Below, in pieces: positions 17,162 through 28,797 of a stretch of DNA of 64,000 bases. The position numbers were made by a program, and so were the translations under genes. The DNA is from Chitinophaga caeni. GTDB lineage: Bacteria > Bacteroidota > Bacteroidia > Chitinophagales > Chitinophagaceae. Under the pieces are notes generated by a model. The model saw only the letters and a program-made list of their open reading frames with translations, was not told where the DNA came from and did not search any database. Numbering within the stretch: the first letter of the stretch is position 1; every line of letters starts with the position of its first letter. The DNA lies in the NCBI RefSeq assembly GCF_002557795.1, contig NZ_CP023777.1, positions 1,116,001-1,180,000 of the forward strand, given 5' to 3'.

Positions 17162-18280
17162 ATGAAGTTTATCGTTTCGTCTTCTACTTTGTTGAAACAA
17201 TTACAACAGATCAGTGGTGTTATTAACTCGAATACCGTTTTACCGATTTTGGAAGATTTCCTCTTCTCGATCGAAAAAAACGAGCTCACGGTAGTGGCTA
17301 CCGACCTGGAAACAGTGATGAAGGTCAAATTAGAGGTGGAAGCGAAAGAAAACGGGCGTATTTGTATCCCGGCAAAAATCCTGATGGATTCCCTGAAGAA
17401 CTTGCCGGATCAACCACTTACTTTCAACATCGACCTAAATTCTTACGCGGTGGAAATCACTTCCGACAACGGTAAGTACAAGGTGATGGGCGAAAACCCT
17501 GAGAACTTCCCGAAAGAACCGGCTGCCGAAGATGCAACTTCTTTCACGATGACTGCCACCGGCCTGATTACCGCGATCAACAAATGCATTTTCGCAGTGA
17601 GTAACGATGATCTTCGCCCTGCTATGACCGGCGTTTACTTCGAGCTGGCGCCAACGAGCTTAACTTTCGTTGCTACCGATGCCCACCGCTTGGTCAAATA
17701 CGTGAAAACTGATGTTCAATGCCCGCAGAGCGATAGCTTCATCGTTCCCAAAAAGCCGTTGAACTTACTTAAAGCTGCCATTCCTGATAACGATACCGAG
17801 ATCAGGATCGCTTACAGCAAAAATCACTTCTTCGTAACGCACGATAATGCGCAGATGATTTGCCGCCTAATCGATGCACGGTTCCCGGATTATAAAGTAG
17901 TAATACCCAAGGAAAATCCTTACCGCTTGGTAGTTAATAAAACCGACTTCCAGAACGCATTAAAAAGGGTAGGGGTATTCGCTAATAAAAGTACCAACCA
18001 GGTAGCATTGTCAATTACGGGTAGCGAATTACAATTATCGGCCCAGGATGTTGACTTCTCATTCGAAGGAAACGAACGCATGAGTTGCCAATATAGCGGC
18101 GAGGATATGCAGATCGCCTTCAATGCTAAATTCTTGATCGAGATGTTACACGCCGCTGAAGGAGACGAGATATCGATGGAATTATCCACTCCTACGAAAG
18201 CAGGTATTATCAAACCATCAGAGCAAGAAGCGAATGAAGACCTTTTAATATTGGTAATGCCTTTAATGCTGAACAACTAA
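17162..18280 (+). CDS. dnaN: DNA polymerase III sliding clamp (beta subunit)
   Basis: 372 residues, the family's usual length, consisting of three clamp folds. Recognisable segments are NTVLPILEDFLFSIE in domain 1, DDLRPAMTGVYFE and TDAHRLVKY in domain 2, and the C-terminal LILVMPLMLNN, which matches the MPM(R)L end that forms part of the peptide-binding groove. The dimeric ring tethers the polymerase to DNA. ATG start at 17162. It stands alone here, without dnaA or recF beside it, which is common in Bacteroidota. A strong terminator follows within 30 bp. Confidence 0.97.
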   Translation: MKFIVSSSTLLKQLQQISGVINSNTVLPILEDFLFSIEKNELTVVATDLETVMKVKLEVEAKENGRICIPAKILMDSLKNLPDQPLTFNIDLNSYAVEITSDNGKYKVMGENPENFPKEPAAEDATSFTMTATGLITAINKCIFAVSNDDLRPAMTGVYFELAPTSLTFVATDAHRLVKYVKTDVQCPQSDSFIVPKKPLNLLKAAIPDNDTEIRIAYSKNHFFVTHDNAQMICRLIDARFPDYKVVIPKENPYRLVVNKTDFQNALKRVGVFANKSTNQVALSITGSELQLSAQDVDFSFEGNERMSCQYSGEDMQIAFNAKFLIEMLHAAEGDEISMELSTPTKAGIIKPSEQEANEDLLILVMPLMLNN

Positions 18281-18307
18281 TTAAGATAATAAGAGTATAA
18301 TTATTTT

Positions 18308-18336
18308 AAGCAACCTCCCAGGGGGTTGCTTTTTTG
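18308..18336 (+). terminator. Rho-independent terminator of dnaN
   Basis: AAGCAACCTCC pairs with GGGGGTTGCTT across a 2-nt loop and is followed by a T-run. Confidence 0.85.
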
Positions 18337-18340
18337 TTTT

Positions 18341-18952
18341 GAATAACCCCAAACACCGGTAGTATGTAACTCCTTGGTTTTTAAAATACAATTAAACACA
18401 CGCTGACAAGTAATGATAATGTCTAATAAGTAAGATTCTCTGTATTAACTAATATTGACATATTAGTAATTTTATCAATTTAAATTACTTTGAATAATTC
18501 ATTACTTTAAAGTTACATATAAAGTAATTTAATTGTGAATCGCTTGTTAAGCGGCAATGAAAAAACATGTTAATTTACTTCCGACTTATACAAAAAGATT
18601 CTAATTTTATATTGTAAAAGATGCTATAAAGCGCATCTAGAAATTTACCCCATTTATCCCTTTTGGCCATCTCCTCTGCAAAAACGCATTTTATAGTGTG
18701 CAAGGAGTATTTAATTATCCAGGCCGTTTTTCAAAATGCATGCAGCAGGATTAAAGGATTGTCACTAACCGAGTTCTTTAAAGATCTACGTTAGTCGAAA
18801 TATCAGCAGGGATTCCTATGTCTTACCTATTTAAAATTGAAGATTCCTAATGGATTGAGTATTAGTCTGGCAGTTTCCGCTAACTGGAATCTTTGAAGTA
18901 TTGATTGGATTATATAACAATAAAAATAGTTTAAATAGATAAACATTTACGT
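18341..18952. other. AT-rich intergenic region, nothing recognised
   Basis: About 610 bp between dnaN and a small membrane-protein gene. Very AT-rich, with only tiny open frames and no conserved motif, repeat or RNA fold that I can support. Confidence 0.5.
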
Positions 18953-19207
18953 ATGCTACACTCAATAACATCATCCCGCATAGCCGGTGCTATCGCGTTT
19001 ATTTTAGGGTTTACTATCTTGGTATTCTCATTCTTCCTGTATAATTCAAGCGCCCTGATAATTATGGGTGGTTCTGCTTTGCTTATTGGCATTGCTTCTA
19101 CGATATTATCTCGTAGAACAACATTTGATTTACAATTATCTGTTGCAGGAATCATTTTCGCTTGCATCACTATTATCCTGGGCATTGGAATTTTAGGTGG
19201 TCAATAA
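18953..19207 (+). CDS. Small integral membrane protein of unknown function
   Basis: 84 residues with about three hydrophobic helices (about 9-29, 34-50 and 61-81), small polar loops (SRRTTFD) and no catalytic motif. ATG start at 18953. It ends just before a terminator hairpin and converges on the lipoprotein gene. Unknown function; composition and length are typical of Bacteroidota small membrane proteins. Confidence 0.6.
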   Translation: MLHSITSSRIAGAIAFILGFTILVFSFFLYNSSALIIMGGSALLIGIASTILSRRTTFDLQLSVAGIIFACITIILGIGILGGQ

Positions 19208-19238
19208 GTGTATTGTAAGCTTTAAAATATATTAAATA

Positions 19239-19273
19239 CCCGCTTTGCTTGTTCTTTTGAATAAGTGAGCGGG
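19239..19273 (+). terminator. Hairpin terminator after the small membrane-protein gene
   Basis: CCCGCT (19239-19244) pairs with AGCGGG (19268-19273), with further CTT/AAG and TTC/GAA pairs inside, and is followed by CTATTTCTTTTT. It also abuts the stop of the converging gene. Confidence 0.65.
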
Positions 19274-19756
19274 CTATTTCTTTTTACCCTTGGCGCCTTC
19301 ACGGTGATAAATCTCGAAATAACCGGCGGCGGCATTGTGGGGAAATAAAACCATCACGGAGTCGTTAACATTCCTAACCAATAATGTGTCGATTAACCGT
19401 GTCGTATCTTCTCCTGATACCATATCACTCCAAAGCATCAAGGTGTCGGATACAATTTCCCATTTCTCGTAAATCAAGGCCGGCATATTCAGTCCTTTTA
19501 TTTTTCCCCCTTTCATTAAATGAAATCCCTGTTGCTCTTCTTCCTTGCCTGGAACCGGTTGCCACCATCTGCCTGGCACTAATGTTAGGTCGATACTATC
19601 CCTTTGCAGTGTATCCGTCACAGCAACAGGGGGCGTATAAATTGTATCTACGTATTCTATCAAACTATCAGGGTAAGAGCTAATGGCTTCACGTTTCGTT
19701 TGCTGGCATGCCGACAAAACCAGGGAAATGAATATAATATATGCGGAGTGCTTCAT
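19274..19756 (-). CDS. Lipocalin-like lipoprotein
   Basis: 160 residues. The N-terminus MKHSAYIIFISLVLSACQQ is a lipoprotein signal with lipobox LSAC, so it should be membrane-anchored through Cys16 or close to it. The mature part (VPGRWWQPVPGKEEEQQGFHL, then YEKWEIVSDTLML) resembles the Bacteroidota lipocalin-family lipoproteins, which have a beta-barrel fold and unknown ligand. The ATG at 19756 is chosen over an upstream start because it begins the signal peptide. Assignment to the lipocalin-like group is from memory of the WxPxPGxxxxxQGF pattern and is moderate. Confidence 0.65.
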   Translation of the reverse strand: MKHSAYIIFISLVLSACQQTKREAISSYPDSLIEYVDTIYTPPVAVTDTLQRDSIDLTLVPGRWWQPVPGKEEEQQGFHLMKGGKIKGLNMPALIYEKWEIVSDTLMLWSDMVSGEDTTRLIDTLLVRNVNDSVMVLFPHNAAAGYFEIYHREGAKGKKK

Positions 19757-19895
19757 GGTGATTGTTTTTGGATGAATAAATGCCCTGCATCCCTTGGCCT
19801 GCATTTAGAGCGTACAAGATAATACAAATATGATGCTATAAAATTTACATCGAATAAATTTCGTTATTCCAACGAATCTTTCTTAGTTTTACAGC

Positions 19896-19986
19896 ACTTT
19901 AGGGGTGTTCCGGTATACATACCGGAACTGAGATGATACCCTCAGTACCTGATGCAGTTCATACTGTCGTAGGAAAAAGTTATACT
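19896..19986 (+). ncRNA. TPP riboswitch (THI element)
   Basis: Contains the conserved CTGAGATGATACCCTC core followed by ACCTGATGCAGTTCATACTGTCGTAGGAA, with a GGGGTG opening and a P3 hairpin (TTCCGGTATACATACCGGAA). It lies 60 bp upstream of thiS and should shut down the thiamin operon when thiamin diphosphate is bound. No strong terminator follows directly, so translational control or termination in the 60-bp gap are both possible. Confidence 0.95.
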
Positions 19987-20045
19987 GAACTCTCTCATCT
20001 ATCACGCATCCTTAAAGTTTATTGTTCAATTAAATCTCCAATCTC

Positions 20046-20249
20046 ATGGAAATTCATGTAAACAATAAACTTTATGCAGTGGAGCAGGGCGCAACGCTTG
20101 CTACACTCTTACAGTTTATTCAAATTCCTTCTACAAAGGGTATCGCTATCGCGGTCAATGATCAAGTTATTCCTAAACGAAGTTGGGATAATGTTTCCCT
20201 AAGCCCATCAGACCAGGTTACCATTATTCGGGCAACCCAGGGAGGCTAA
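20046..20249 (+). CDS. thiS: Thiamin biosynthesis sulfur carrier protein ThiS
   Basis: 67 residues, ubiquitin-like beta-grasp fold, ending in the diagnostic Gly-Gly (RATQGG). The C-terminal glycine is adenylated and turned into a thiocarboxylate that donates sulfur for the thiazole ring built by ThiG. It is the first gene after the TPP riboswitch. ATG start at 20046. The adenylating partner ThiF is not in this operon. Confidence 0.93.
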   Translation: MEIHVNNKLYAVEQGATLATLLQFIQIPSTKGIAIAVNDQVIPKRSWDNVSLSPSDQVTIIRATQGG

Positions 20250-20283
20250 TACCATGATATAAATAAATAATTGTACTCGCTAG

Positions 20284-22236
<1,953 letters not shown>

Positions 22237-22237
22237 G

Positions 22238-22837
22238 ATGATCTGGATTTTCTCTGCACCGGAATTCATGGATACTGAACATCTACAAATCCAGGCTTTA
22301 TTGAACGCCGGCTTGCAAAAGTTCGTCGTCCGTAAACCCGGGAAATCTAGGGATGAATACCTGGCATTCTTATCACTATTCTCCCCGGGAGATCGAAAAA
22401 AAATGATCTTGGCTGATTTTCCGGAAATAGCAACCGGGATGGGATTAGGCGGTATCCATTTCAGTACCCAGTTGAGGACTCATTATACTTTGCAGCAAAT
22501 CCTGTCTTGGCGACAAGGGGGAATGACCTGCACGACTTCAACACATGGAATGAAAGAGTTTGAAAGCCTAGAAGAAGATTTTGATTACCTGTTTGCCGGC
22601 CCCCTGTTTGAAAGTATTTCCAAACCGGGATATCAACCCAAAACACGGCATCAATTTGAATATTCATCCAACAAATTGATAGCATTGGGCGGGATACAAG
22701 CATCCGTTGTAGAAGTGGCCAGGGAGCTGGGAATTAAAAATATAGCCTTGTTGGGAGCCGTATGGTCAAACCCGGGAAAGGCAGTTGAAAATTACCTGGA
22801 AATAGCAAAATTATGGCGGCAAGGAAATATGTTATGA
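22238..22837 (+). CDS. TenI/ThiE-like thiamin-phosphate synthase superfamily protein
   Basis: 199 residues, TIM-barrel of the ThiE/TenI superfamily. Recognisable are FAGPLFESISKPGY (the phosphate/Mg-loop region), STHGMKEFE, and IALGGI near the C-terminus. A complete ThiE is encoded two genes later, so this copy is more likely TenI-like (thiazole tautomerase) or a second synthase; the activity is inference. It starts 1 bp after thiC stops (ATG 22238) and overlaps thiD. Confidence 0.75.
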   Translation: MIWIFSAPEFMDTEHLQIQALLNAGLQKFVVRKPGKSRDEYLAFLSLFSPGDRKKMILADFPEIATGMGLGGIHFSTQLRTHYTLQQILSWRQGGMTCTTSTHGMKEFESLEEDFDYLFAGPLFESISKPGYQPKTRHQFEYSSNKLIALGGIQASVVEVARELGIKNIALLGAVWSNPGKAVENYLEIAKLWRQGNML

Positions 22838-23565
22838 GTATTGCAGGCTTTGATCCCAGCGGCGGTGCCGGGGTATTAGCCGATATCAAAACATTTGAAC
22901 AATTAAATGTTTACGGTTTCGGCGTTTGTTCGGCTTTGACGGTTCAAACCGATTCGGAGTTTTTATCGGTTGAATGGATGAGCGTTTCCCAGGTCATCGA
23001 CCAAGCAATCCCATTAATAAGGAAGTTCCCCCTTCAGTTTCTCAAGCTGGGTTTAATGAAAGATGTTGACAGTTGTTTGGAAATCGTCCGAAGGTTGAAG
23101 CGGGAGCAACCGCATTTGCATATTACTTGGGATCCGGTACTTAAATCTTCCAGCGGGTTTACTTTTTATGATCCGCTGCTTTCAGGGCCACTGGAATCTT
23201 TATTACGCGAGTGTTTTTTAATTACACCCAATTACCTGGAAGCTGGATTATTAACGAGTAACGGTAACATTGAATTGGCCATGGGAGAACTGCAATCCTT
23301 GGCGAACGTATTATTAAAAGGCGGGCACCACCCAACGATGCCCGGGCATGACTTCCTTTATTTAAAAAACGGGCCTATAAAGCAATTCATGCCAAGAGAA
23401 AGCAATGCCTCGGGAAAACACGGTTCCGGTTGCGTATTAAGCGCCGCTATCGTTGCTTACCTCTCCCAAGGATTCGATTTAACAGAAGCTTGTTATAAGG
23501 CAAAAAAATACGCTTATCAATTTTTGATAAGTAATGATTCATTATTAGGATATCATCATGGATAA
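22813..23565 (+). CDS. thiD: Hydroxymethylpyrimidine/phosphomethylpyrimidine kinase
   Basis: 250 residues of the ribokinase-like fold. The N-terminal SIAGFDPSGGAGVLADIKTF binds HMP, and the C-terminal SGKHGSGCVLSAAIVAYL carries the anion hole and catalytic base region. It phosphorylates HMP twice to HMP-PP. The gene overlaps the TenI-like gene by 25 bp. The ATG at 22813 is preferred because it keeps the whole first beta strand (RKYVMSIAG); an ATG at 22834 that forms an ATGA overlap is the alternative. Confidence 0.92.
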   Translation: MAARKYVMSIAGFDPSGGAGVLADIKTFEQLNVYGFGVCSALTVQTDSEFLSVEWMSVSQVIDQAIPLIRKFPLQFLKLGLMKDVDSCLEIVRRLKREQPHLHITWDPVLKSSSGFTFYDPLLSGPLESLLRECFLITPNYLEAGLLTSNGNIELAMGELQSLANVLLKGGHHPTMPGHDFLYLKNGPIKQFMPRESNASGKHGSGCVLSAAIVAYLSQGFDLTEACYKAKKYAYQFLISNDSLLGYHHG

Positions 23566-24193
23566 GATTATTTATATATCGCAAGGTTATCTTCCGGTTG
23601 ACCATATTGAGCATATCAAGAAAGCATGTAATGCCGGATGCAAAAACATTCAACTGCGGCTGAAACATACGGAGTTACCGGAATGGTTAGCTACCGCGTA
23701 CAAGGCAAAGGAGTTATGCGATACATTCGGTGCAAAATTATTTATTAATGATGCTCCGCAAATAGCGGCTACAGTTAATGCCTACGGGATACATGTTGGT
23801 AAAGAAGATATGCCTTTAGCGAAAGTAAAGCAGGATTTCAAACCGTTCGTAACAGGAGCTACTGCTAATACTTTTGAAGACATTCAACGCCATGCGGTAC
23901 ATCAACCGGATTATATCGGGCTGGGACCATTACGGTTCACGGAAACTAAACAGAAACTTAGCCCTATACTTGGCTTGGAAGGCTATCGATCCATCCTGCA
24001 AAAGATGCAATTACACGGTATTCAGATCCCGGTATTTGCCATTGGAGGAATCGGCCTGGAAGATATCCCGGGATTGATGAAAGCGGGAGTTTACGGCATC
24101 GCGGTATCAGGACTTATCACCCGATCTGCAAAAGCGGAAAAAATCGTCACTCAATTACAACAATTACTGCATCATGAATATACAACCACTTAA
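23558..24193 (+). CDS. thiE: Thiamin-phosphate synthase
   Basis: 211 residues. [11 protein letters not shown] (HMP-PP site), [40 protein letters not shown] and [26 protein letters not shown] are all ThiE hallmarks. It joins HMP-PP and thiazole phosphate into thiamin phosphate. It overlaps thiD by 8 bp and thiG by 20 bp, which suggests translational coupling. ATG start at 23558. Confidence 0.92.
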   Translation: MDKIIYISQGYLPVDHIEHIKKACNAGCKNIQLRLKHTELPEWLATAYKAKELCDTFGAKLFINDAPQIAATVNAYGIHVGKEDMPLAKVKQDFKPFVTGATANTFEDIQRHAVHQPDYIGLGPLRFTETKQKLSPILGLEGYRSILQKMQLHGIQIPVFAIGGIGLEDIPGLMKAGVYGIAVSGLITRSAKAEKIVTQLQQLLHHEYTTT

Positions 24194-24956
24194 AATAGCA
24201 GGAAAAACATTCCATTCGCGGCTGTTCACGGGAACGGGGAAATTCGGTTCGCATTTACAGATGAAAGAAGCATTGGAAGCCAGCGATACGGAACTGGTAA
24301 CCGTAGCTTTGAAAAGAATTGACCTGGAACAACCGGCAGAGGATATGCTGCAATATCTATCCTCCCCAAAGTTTGAATTATTGCCGAATACATCCGGCGC
24401 CAGAACGGCAAAGGAAGCAGTTTACGCTTGTCAAATGGCAAGGGAGGCCCTGGATACCAACTGGGTGAAATTAGAAATTCATCCCGATCCCAGGTATTTA
24501 TTACCGGATCCTATCGAAACATTGATTGCTGCGGAAGCATTGGTAAAAGATGGTTTCGTGGTATTGCCTTACATCCATGCCGATCCCGTTTTATGTAAAC
24601 GCCTGGAAGAAGTAGGCGTTGCTGCCGTCATGCCGCTAGGAGCGCCGATCGGTAGTAATAAAGGTTTAAAAACGGCCGACTTCCTTTCCATTATTATAGA
24701 GCAAAGCCAGGTGCCTGTAATTATCGATGCCGGGATCGGAGCGCCCAGCGATGCAACTAAGGCAATGGAAATGGGTGCAGACGCCGTCCTGGTGAATACG
24801 GCTATTGCAACCGCGGCCCATCCATTGAATATGGCCATTGCTTTTAAGGATGCTGTCATCGCGGGACGGATGGCTTACGAAGCGGGGCTACCTTCCGTAC
24901 GCACACAAGCTGCGGCTTCCAGTCCTTTAGTTTCATTTTTAGAAAACTTGGCATAA
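24174..24956 (+). CDS. thiG: Thiazole synthase ThiG
   Basis: 260 residues, TIM barrel. [10 protein letters not shown] at the N-terminus, [23 protein letters not shown] and [20 protein letters not shown] are characteristic; the Lys in the VKLEI region is expected to form the imine with deoxyxylulose phosphate. It builds the thiazole from DXP, dehydroglycine and ThiS-thiocarboxylate. ATG start at 24174 inside the thiE end; its stop codon shares a base with the thiH start. Confidence 0.95.
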   Translation: MNIQPLKIAGKTFHSRLFTGTGKFGSHLQMKEALEASDTELVTVALKRIDLEQPAEDMLQYLSSPKFELLPNTSGARTAKEAVYACQMAREALDTNWVKLEIHPDPRYLLPDPIETLIAAEALVKDGFVVLPYIHADPVLCKRLEEVGVAAVMPLGAPIGSNKGLKTADFLSIIIEQSQVPVIIDAGIGAPSDATKAMEMGADAVLVNTAIATAAHPLNMAIAFKDAVIAGRMAYEAGLPSVRTQAAASSPLVSFLENLA

Positions 24957-26074
24957 TGCAACATTCATTCTTATCAACATTTCTTCAATACGATTGGGAT
25001 AGGCAAAAGCAAAACATTTATCAATTTACGGCGGGCGATGTATTAAAAGCTTTGCAGATGGAAAACCGCGGATTGAAAGAATTTCAAGCCCTGATTTCCC
25101 CGGCGGCAGTTCCATTCCTTGCCCAGATGGCGGGATTAAGCGAGCAATTAACCCGGCAAAGATTTGGCAATACCGTGCAGATGTATGTTCCTTTATATTT
25201 ATCCAACGAATGTCAAAATATATGCACTTATTGCGGGTTTAGCTATAACAATCCCATGCACAGAAGAACGTTGACAGGCGCGGAAATGTTGCAAGAAGTA
25301 AACGTGATAAAGCAAATGGGCTTCGATCATGTTTTACTGGTTACCGGCGAAGCTAATAAAACCGTGGGCTTGGATTATTTCAAGAACGCCTTGCAAATTT
25401 TACAGCCGCACTTTGCCAACATCTCCATGGAAGTACAACCGATGGATGAAGAAGATTACAAGATTTTAAAACCCCTGGGATTACATGCCGTACTCGTGTA
25501 CCAGGAAACCTACCACGGGAGTGATTATAAAAAACATCACCCTAAAGGCAAAAAATCCAATTTTGAATACCGCCTCGAAACACCGGATCGCCTGGGTAGA
25601 GCAGGGATTCATAAAATAGGTTTAGGTGTTTTGATAGGCTTGGAAGACTGGAGAACTGATTCCTTTTTTACAGCGTTACATTTACAGTATTTACAAAAGA
25701 CTTACTGGAAATCGCGCTATAGCATTTCGTTTCCAAGATTACGGCCATTCTCCGGTGGATTAGCGCCCAAGGTTGAAATGACGGATAAAGAATTAGTGCA
25801 ATTAATCTGTGCTTACCGCCTCTGTTTCCCGGAAGTGGAACTCAGCTTATCGACCCGCGAAGAAACCAATATGCGGGACAATTTATTCAAGCTGGGCATC
25901 ACCGCGATGAGCGCAGCTTCCAAAACGAACCCCGGTGGCTACGCCGTAGAAAAAGAAAGCCTGGAGCAATTTGAAATTTCTGATGAAAGATCTGCCGAAG
26001 AAATTGCCCGAATGCTGCGGAAGTCCGGATATGAACCGGTTTGGAAAGATTATGAAAGATCGTTTGTCGATTAA
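24956..26074 (+). CDS. thiH: 2-iminoacetate synthase ThiH
   Basis: 372 residues, radical SAM. The CX3CX2C cluster motif is C86, C90, C93 (CQNICTYCGF). ThiH cleaves tyrosine to give dehydroglycine for ThiG, producing p-cresol, and is the anaerobic-type alternative to ThiO. It overlaps thiG by 1 bp (TAATG) and is the last gene of the operon, ending in front of a bidirectional terminator. Confidence 0.95.
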   Translation: MQHSFLSTFLQYDWDRQKQNIYQFTAGDVLKALQMENRGLKEFQALISPAAVPFLAQMAGLSEQLTRQRFGNTVQMYVPLYLSNECQNICTYCGFSYNNPMHRRTLTGAEMLQEVNVIKQMGFDHVLLVTGEANKTVGLDYFKNALQILQPHFANISMEVQPMDEEDYKILKPLGLHAVLVYQETYHGSDYKKHHPKGKKSNFEYRLETPDRLGRAGIHKIGLGVLIGLEDWRTDSFFTALHLQYLQKTYWKSRYSISFPRLRPFSGGLAPKVEMTDKELVQLICAYRLCFPEVELSLSTREETNMRDNLFKLGITAMSAASKTNPGGYAVEKESLEQFEISDERSAEEIARMLRKSGYEPVWKDYERSFVD

Positions 26075-26079
26075 GAATC

Positions 26080-26108
26080 CAAAGCGATGTTATGATTGCA
26101 TCGCTTTG
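26080..26108. terminator. Bidirectional terminator between thiH and the barrel gene
   Basis: Perfect 10-bp stem CAAAGCGATG / CATCGCTTTG with a 9-nt loop in the 45-bp gap between convergent genes. No long T-run on the plus side. Confidence 0.6.
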
Positions 26109-26119
26109 CAACGAAAAAT

Positions 26120-27316
26120 TTAAAATGCTTCACCGATCGACAAATAAAAACCCTGTTGTCTTTTTTCACCGGGAGCTTTTTCTCCCCAACCGTAATCAAT
26201 GCGGATAGATAAGCGGGAGTTTTCATCGTAGAAATAACGAAGCCCTAAGCCGTAATTAGGTTTTAACTTGTCTAATGCAATATTATGATTCGTGAAAACG
26301 GCACCCGTTCCACCGAAAACTGCCAAGGCAAATTTTGGTTGAAGATTGAATGACCATAATTGTAATCCCAACTTAGGATCAATTAAAAACCGGTATTCAG
26401 CCTGTATCCCGGCAAAATTTTGGTCGCGGTAACGACCGGGATAATACCCGCGCATAATATAATCACTCCCTAATTCCGATAGCATATAAAATGGTAAAGC
26501 ATCGCCCTGCACACTATTCAATTGACCATTGATGCCGACCGTACTCTTTTTAGATATTGCGAAGAAATGACTGGCCTTTCCTTCCAGCTTCCAGAACGGC
26601 CGGGTGCTTAAAAAATCTAAAGCATATGCCGCGTTCGCCCTCAGGAATGAGCCCCGGGTCGTATAATTTTGATTATTCCTATTATCATATATAGCCGAAA
26701 CGCCCAGGAAAGTGCTGTGGCCGCCATTCTTATCCACTAGGTTCATTTGGGGATAAATCCCTTTATCTTCAGCCGCACTGTATTCATCATATTGATATTG
26801 CAGGGAAAGGCCGGCATAAAACTGGGGGAGTAGCCTACGCTCAACCTCCGCTAGGAACTTGAAGCGTTTATTATCCAGCAAAGTTTTATCCGCTTCCCTG
26901 GTATCACTGCCGATCCCGTAAAAGTTAATAGGAAAATCGTGATAACGTAGTTGTCCCTTGTAATGCCATAGGTTTCCCGGCGACCAAAAATCGGCCTTGA
27001 TATCTGCTTTATATTGATGTTCCGTAGTTAGGCTCGGGATGAAAATAATAGTAGAGTTCCGGGTTCCGGCTACGGGATTTTCCTTATCCAGGTAAAAAGA
27101 ATACAGCACCGCGGCGCCTATTTCCAAGCCTTTTTCCGGGGCATAGCCCAAAACGGGAATAGGCAGGAAGCGGCTTTTCCGTAAAAGCGAAGAATCTTTT
27201 CCCGGCGCAGTCTTCAGCGTATCCTGCGAATGACGGGTATTATAAATCCTGATTTGTGCATTTGCCGAGAAGAGCAACAAACCACCAGCCAAAGTCGTGA
27301 TAAATTTTTTCAACAT
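26120..27316 (-). CDS. BamA/TamA-family outer-membrane beta-barrel protein
   Basis: 398 residues: signal peptide (LKKFITTLAGGLLLFSANAQ), then a 16-strand-type barrel of the surface-antigen (D15) family without POTRA domains. The conserved barrel-closing motif appears as IMRGYYPGRYRDQNFAG, and the last residue is Phe (YLSIGEAF), the usual Bam-recognition end. Short POTRA-less members of this family are common in Bacteroidota; their substrate is unknown. ATG at 27316. Confidence 0.82.
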   Translation of the reverse strand: MLKKFITTLAGGLLLFSANAQIRIYNTRHSQDTLKTAPGKDSSLLRKSRFLPIPVLGYAPEKGLEIGAAVLYSFYLDKENPVAGTRNSTIIFIPSLTTEHQYKADIKADFWSPGNLWHYKGQLRYHDFPINFYGIGSDTREADKTLLDNKRFKFLAEVERRLLPQFYAGLSLQYQYDEYSAAEDKGIYPQMNLVDKNGGHSTFLGVSAIYDNRNNQNYTTRGSFLRANAAYALDFLSTRPFWKLEGKASHFFAISKKSTVGINGQLNSVQGDALPFYMLSELGSDYIMRGYYPGRYRDQNFAGIQAEYRFLIDPKLGLQLWSFNLQPKFALAVFGGTGAVFTNHNIALDKLKPNYGLGLRYFYDENSRLSIRIDYGWGEKAPGEKRQQGFYLSIGEAF

Positions 27317-27375
27317 AATTACTACAAAGGTGCAAAAGAACAGGCAATCCCTTTCGCAAAAAGCGTACTAGTTTT

Positions 27376-28797
27376 TTAAGGGCACATCGCGCGTTGCCTG
27401 ATTTCTTCAAAACTATGTTCCACGACTAATTCACCATCTTCAAAAACTGTTACCAACAAATCATCCAATTCGGGCGACTCATCCTCTTTCAAAGTTTCCA
27501 ATTTTCCATCGGGCAGGCGTACTAACTTCAGTTTTCCCGCTTTAGATTTCTTGAAGGAAGTCCTCATTTTTCCCTGGGAGTCCAACTCTACCGGGGATTT
27601 CATCACATCGATACCTTTTCCGTTAATCTCTGCATAAGAGCACTTCAAAGCAAACTCCTGGGTATCTCGATTCACTTTTTGCAAAAGGGCGCCACCCATG
27701 CCCAGCACCAGGTTTTCAGCGCTGATACCGGCCTTTTTCAAGGCGGCATAAATCGTGTGGATAGAGCTATAGCTAATTCCATCACCTTGAATCACCCTTA
27801 CTTGCGGTGGCAGCACTTTATACCCCTTCTCATTTGTCGTGAATCCGAATTTATCAAACAGGATGTCAAACACCGTCAAAAGTGTTAAAACCGGATCACC
27901 GGAATCGGGCCTTATAACCAAAGTCCCGTCTCTTTTCATTACTTCATCTTTCAAATCCGTTCCCCAGTATTGTTCACACGCCCTGAAGATGTTGTAAGAA
28001 TCGGAAACACAGGCGACAGTCCCTGTGGGGAAGGTAGCGAGTACATGTTTAAAGACGGTTAATTCTCCGCTTTCCCCTAACAAGGTACAAATGGAATGCT
28101 CGGTAGCAGGTATAGATAAACCGGCAGCCTTTGGCGCCTTATAATAACGGGAAGCGAAGGTAGAAGCCGCGATTGTATCGCTACCTGAGAAGTTTACCAG
28201 GTGGGCGCTGCCGCCCAGTCCGGCGCTTTCGACAGAGCTGACACCACGGAAACCAAAGTCGTTCAACACGAAATCTATCCCCGCTTGAGCCGCATCGCTG
28301 GCAGTCTCTTTATAATATTGTTTTACAACTTTTTTAACCTCCCGGCTTAATGTTGCCACGGTACAAGGATACCATGATTGCATCAACAAGGTTTCCAAGA
28401 AGTTCGTTAACCAGTAACAGTCCGGATCGGTATTCTCGATGGTCATCATTACATTTTTAACCGGCACTACCGTTCCTTCGGGAACCGCCTTGATTCTAAC
28501 CGGCAACTTTCCCCCGTGTTTTTCAACGATATAATCGAATTTACTACGATCGAAAACATCATTTCTCCCGAATACTTCTAATAAAGTTTCTGCTGCTTCA
28601 TCAATTTTTTCCTTGGTAATAACCGCCCCTTGCAAATAGTGCTTAAGAAAATATTGCAAGCCGTAAAACACGGTTTCGCTAAATTTCCCCCCGCGGCTTT
28701 CCATATAAGAATAAACGAACTGCGTTCCGGGCATATACAATTTATGGTGGGAGTATTTATAAGCATCGGCTAATAGGACTAGGTTCATGTCGGTCAT
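27376..28797 (-). CDS. nadV: Nicotinamide phosphoribosyltransferase (NAMPT/NadV)
   Basis: 473 residues, closer to animal NAMPT than to bacterial PncB. Signature segments are LADAYKYSHHKLYMPGT, HLVNFSGSDTIAAS (nicotinamide-binding Asp), SIPATEHSICTLLGE (catalytic His), VSDSYNIFRACEQYWG, IRPDSGDPV and VIQGDGISY. It makes NMN from nicotinamide and PRPP for NAD salvage. The ATG at 28797 is used; an in-frame TTG lies two codons upstream. An NrtR-type Nudix regulator is encoded 1.5 kb upstream on the same strand, which supports a role in NAD homeostasis. Confidence 0.93.
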   Translation of the reverse strand: MTDMNLVLLADAYKYSHHKLYMPGTQFVYSYMESRGGKFSETVFYGLQYFLKHYLQGAVITKEKIDEAAETLLEVFGRNDVFDRSKFDYIVEKHGGKLPVRIKAVPEGTVVPVKNVMMTIENTDPDCYWLTNFLETLLMQSWYPCTVATLSREVKKVVKQYYKETASDAAQAGIDFVLNDFGFRGVSSVESAGLGGSAHLVNFSGSDTIAASTFASRYYKAPKAAGLSIPATEHSICTLLGESGELTVFKHVLATFPTGTVACVSDSYNIFRACEQYWGTDLKDEVMKRDGTLVIRPDSGDPVLTLLTVFDILFDKFGFTTNEKGYKVLPPQVRVIQGDGISYSSIHTIYAALKKAGISAENLVLGMGGALLQKVNRDTQEFALKCSYAEINGKGIDVMKSPVELDSQGKMRTSFKKSKAGKLKLVRLPDGKLETLKEDESPELDDLLVTVFEDGELVVEHSFEEIRQRAMCP

